DNA of 8,211 nt from Bacteroidota bacterium (GTDB taxonomy: Bacteria > Bacteroidota > Bacteroidia > SpSt-205 > S141-50), in the NCBI GenBank assembly GCA_015490695.1, contig WFXK01000296.1:1-8211 (forward strand), written 5' to 3'. Below are positions 6,492-8,211 of this stretch, one piece after another. The notes under the pieces were generated by a model. The model had not been told where the DNA came from and made no database searches. It saw nothing but the letters and a program-made list of their open reading frames with translations. A program made the position numbers and the translations under genes. Numbering within the stretch: position 1 is the first letter of the stretch; every line of letters starts with the position of its first letter.

Positions 6492-8120
6492 CTATTCAAT
6501 GCTATAAACACGCACACCATTTACATAAGTAGCTATCACTTTAGCATTTCTAACAGCTTCCTTAGGGGCTTTAAGCAAATCAACCGAGAGCACTGTAAAA
6601 TCGGCATAATTTCCAACAGCAATACGTCCTTTTTTATGCTCTTCTTTTTGTGCTTTTGCACTCCAGAGGGTCATACCTAAAAGGGCTTGGTGAGGAGTTA
6701 AACGCTCTTCATAGAAAAAGGGTTCATCTTCTATGGTTTCATAATCAGAGCGGAAAACGGCAGCAAAAAAATTTCTTAAAGGGCTGGGAGGCTCTACGGG
6801 AAAGTCCGTTCCTAAAGCTAAATAAGGACTCCATTGTAAAAGTGTACGATAGGCATAGGCGTTCTTTAGTCGCTGTGTACCTAAACGTTTTTGAGCCCAG
6901 CGTCTATCCGAAATCGCATGACAGGGCTGAACGGAAGCAATCACGTTATATTTTTTAAATAAAGGTAAACATTCAGGGGCGAGTACTTGAGCATGTTCTA
7001 TGCGCCAACGAGCATCGTTATACTCAGGCAATACTTTTGCATAACAACGCAAAACGAAACAAAGCGCTGCGTCTCCAATAGCATGCGTATTGGCTTGAAA
7101 GCCTATTTGATAACAGCGTTTTAATTGCGCTAGGAACGTAGCGCTATCTAACAAAGCTAATCCACGATGGTGGGGCTCATCGCTATATGGTTCTTTTAAC
7201 CATGCTCCACGCGACCCCAACGCCCCATCCGCATAAAACTTAAAAGAACAAACATGTAAATAAGGCTTGGTAATCGGACCATGTTGTTCAAAATAACGAA
7301 AGTTTTCTTCTGTAGGATTTGCCATAGCGTAAATCCTTAATCGTAGTTTTCCCTGTCGCTGTAAAGAATCTATTAAAAGAATGGTTGCTAAATCCAATCC
7401 TGCATCGCATACTGTGGTGAGTCCTTCTGCAAAGAGGCTATCTTGTGCTTCTATGAGCGCTTGCGCAAGTTCTTCTTTGGTTGGAGGGGGGATGTGTTTT
7501 CTTACCAGTTCTATTGCGTTATCTATGAGCACGCCTGTTAAAGCGCCTTGGGCATCTTTTATCAATCGCCCTCCTTGAATCGTGGTTTCAGAAGTAATAC
7601 CTGCTGTACGCAAAGCTTTACTATTTACCCATGCGGCATGTCCATCTACCCGGACTAAAAACACAGGGATGTTTGGAAAGAGGCTATCTAAGGTTTTCCT
7701 ATGGGGCAATTTAGGGGGATTCCATAATGTATGGTCCCATCCTCTGCCTATAATCCACTTTGCTTTAGGATGTTTTTTATGCCATTCTTTTAATCGTTCT
7801 AAAACTGCCGCTATGGAGCGACACCCATAAAGCGAAACTTCTCTCAGTTGCAAAGCGAAACCAACAAAATGGGCATGAGCATCTATAAATCCTGGATAGA
7901 CATGGGCTCCTTTAAGGTCGTGAATTTCTTTAGCACGATAACGATTAAAAACAGCGTCTTTACTTCCCACGGCAACGATAACGCCTTGGTCTACAGCAAC
8001 GGCTTGCGCCAAGGGATTTAGTGAATCTAAGGTGTGAAAATAGCCGTTGTATAAAATAAGGTCTACCTCCTTCTTAGAAGGAGTACAGCCAAGGAGCAGC
8101 ATAAGAAAGAAAAGCATCAT
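6492..8120 (-). CDS. Lipoprotein amidohydrolase, Amidohydro_3 / YtcJ-like metal-dependent hydrolase
   Basis: The 542-residue length is normal for the family. A short lipoprotein signal (residues 1-11, lipobox LLGC with Cys12) suggests a lipid-anchored enzyme in the periplasm or outer membrane. Metal-site motifs are all present: HAH at 82-84, SFKFYADGALGSRGA at 292-306 (Lys294, bridging lysine), HAIGD at 346-350, RIEHAQ at 373-378 and GTDFPVE at 437-443 (Asp439). Conserved RGWDHTLW (126-133) and DGHAAWVNS (159-167) place it in the Amidohydro_3 group. The substrate is not predictable: family members act on amides, ureas or cyclic amides, and this group is largely uncharacterised. Two adjacent ATGs open the gene; the first follows the stop codon of the upstream kinase gene with no spacer, so it is probably translated by coupling. 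No acidic lipoprotein-export signal follows the Cys (TPSKKEVD), so surface display is not indicated. Confidence 0.94.
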   Translation of the reverse strand: MMLFFLMLLLGCTPSKKEVDLILYNGYFHTLDSLNPLAQAVAVDQGVIVAVGSKDAVFNRYRAKEIHDLKGAHVYPGFIDAHAHFVGFALQLREVSLYGCRSIAAVLERLKEWHKKHPKAKWIIGRGWDHTLWNPPKLPHRKTLDSLFPNIPVFLVRVDGHAAWVNSKALRTAGITSETTIQGGRLIKDAQGALTGVLIDNAIELVRKHIPPPTKEELAQALIEAQDSLFAEGLTTVCDAGLDLATILLIDSLQRQGKLRLRIYAMANPTEENFRYFEQHGPITKPYLHVCSFKFYADGALGSRGAWLKEPYSDEPHHRGLALLDSATFLAQLKRCYQIGFQANTHAIGDAALCFVLRCYAKVLPEYNDARWRIEHAQVLAPECLPLFKKYNVIASVQPCHAISDRRWAQKRLGTQRLKNAYAYRTLLQWSPYLALGTDFPVEPPSPLRNFFAAVFRSDYETIEDEPFFYEERLTPHQALLGMTLWSAKAQKEEHKKGRIAVGNYADFTVLSVDLLKAPKEAVRNAKVIATYVNGVRVYSIE

Positions 8121-8211
8121 TTAAGAAGTTGCGGCTTTCTCTTCGGCTTTTTCTTCTTCAACAGGTTCAATAGGGAGGCGTACGATGAAGGTGGTTCGTC
8201 CTGGCTCGCTA
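8121..8211 (-). CDS. Sensor histidine kinase, C-terminal end only (partial)
   Basis: Only the last 29 codons and the TAA stop are inside the window; the gene continues past the right edge. The visible sequence begins SEPGRTTFIVRLPI, which matches the end of the HATPase_c domain in histidine kinases (usually SxPGxGTTFxxxLP), here one residue short of the standard glycine box. It is followed by an acidic, Ala-rich tail, EPVEEEKAEKAATS. The stop codon directly precedes the amidohydrolase ATG, so the two genes are likely co-transcribed. A response-regulator partner is not visible. The assignment rests on a short motif, so another GHKL ATPase cannot be ruled out. Confidence 0.65.
   Translation of the reverse strand, partial: SEPGRTTFIVRLPIEPVEEEKAEEKAATS

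Noticed and set aside
6650..6958. Plus-strand open frame of 102 codons
   Set aside because: Antisense to the amidohydrolase across its conserved C-terminal half; composition is that of a shadow frame.
7381..7830. Two plus-strand open frames of 65 and 82 codons
   Set aside because: Both are antisense to the amidohydrolase, with no independent signals.
1..8211. Defence system, mobile element, CRISPR array or prophage
   Set aside because: No transposase, integrase, nuclease, toxin-antitoxin pair, regularly spaced repeats or phage genes were seen on either strand.

Overview
The window reads as part of a Bacteroidota chromosome (Cytophagia/Chitinophagia/Flavobacteriia-like; I cannot place it more finely). 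The clues are a protein with a C-terminal type IX secretion (T9SS) sorting domain, an ECF sigma/anti-sigma pair followed by a beta-barrel-like gene, AT-rich composition, scarce Shine-Dalgarno sequences, and one good match to the Bacteroidota promoter (TTTG, 17 nt, TAAATTTG) ahead of the T9SS gene. All eight genes, seven complete and one partial, lie on the minus strand, so transcription runs from high to low coordinates.

In transcription order: (1) 8211-8121, the last 29 codons of a probable sensor histidine kinase; (2) 8120-6492, a lipoprotein amidohydrolase of the Amidohydro_3/YtcJ type, whose ATG directly abuts the kinase stop codon; (3) 6415-4451, a 654-residue secreted multidomain beta-rich protein with a T9SS type A sorting domain, with its own promoter inside an inverted repeat and a strong terminator hairpin just after its stop; (4) 4399-3980, QueF, which makes preQ1 for queuosine, followed by a weak AT-rich terminator-like hairpin; (5) 3912-2398, an M32 zinc carboxypeptidase; (6) 2291-1752, an ECF sigma factor, overlapping (7) 1765-1193, a single-pass anti-sigma-like protein, then after 5 nt (8) 1187-48, an unrecognised, Trp-rich, predicted outer-membrane barrel protein with an uninterrupted run of ten Glu.

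The functional units are: the kinase plus amidohydrolase (context only); the solitary secreted T9SS protein; two housekeeping genes (queF and the M32 peptidase); and the sigma/anti-sigma/barrel cassette. The cassette is the part most likely to contain something not well described: its third gene has no family I recognise, and the anti-sigma's basic periplasmic segment and the barrel protein's acidic segment look electrostatically complementary. No mobile element, CRISPR array, tRNA or rRNA was seen. No gene-free stretch exceeds about 110 bases.
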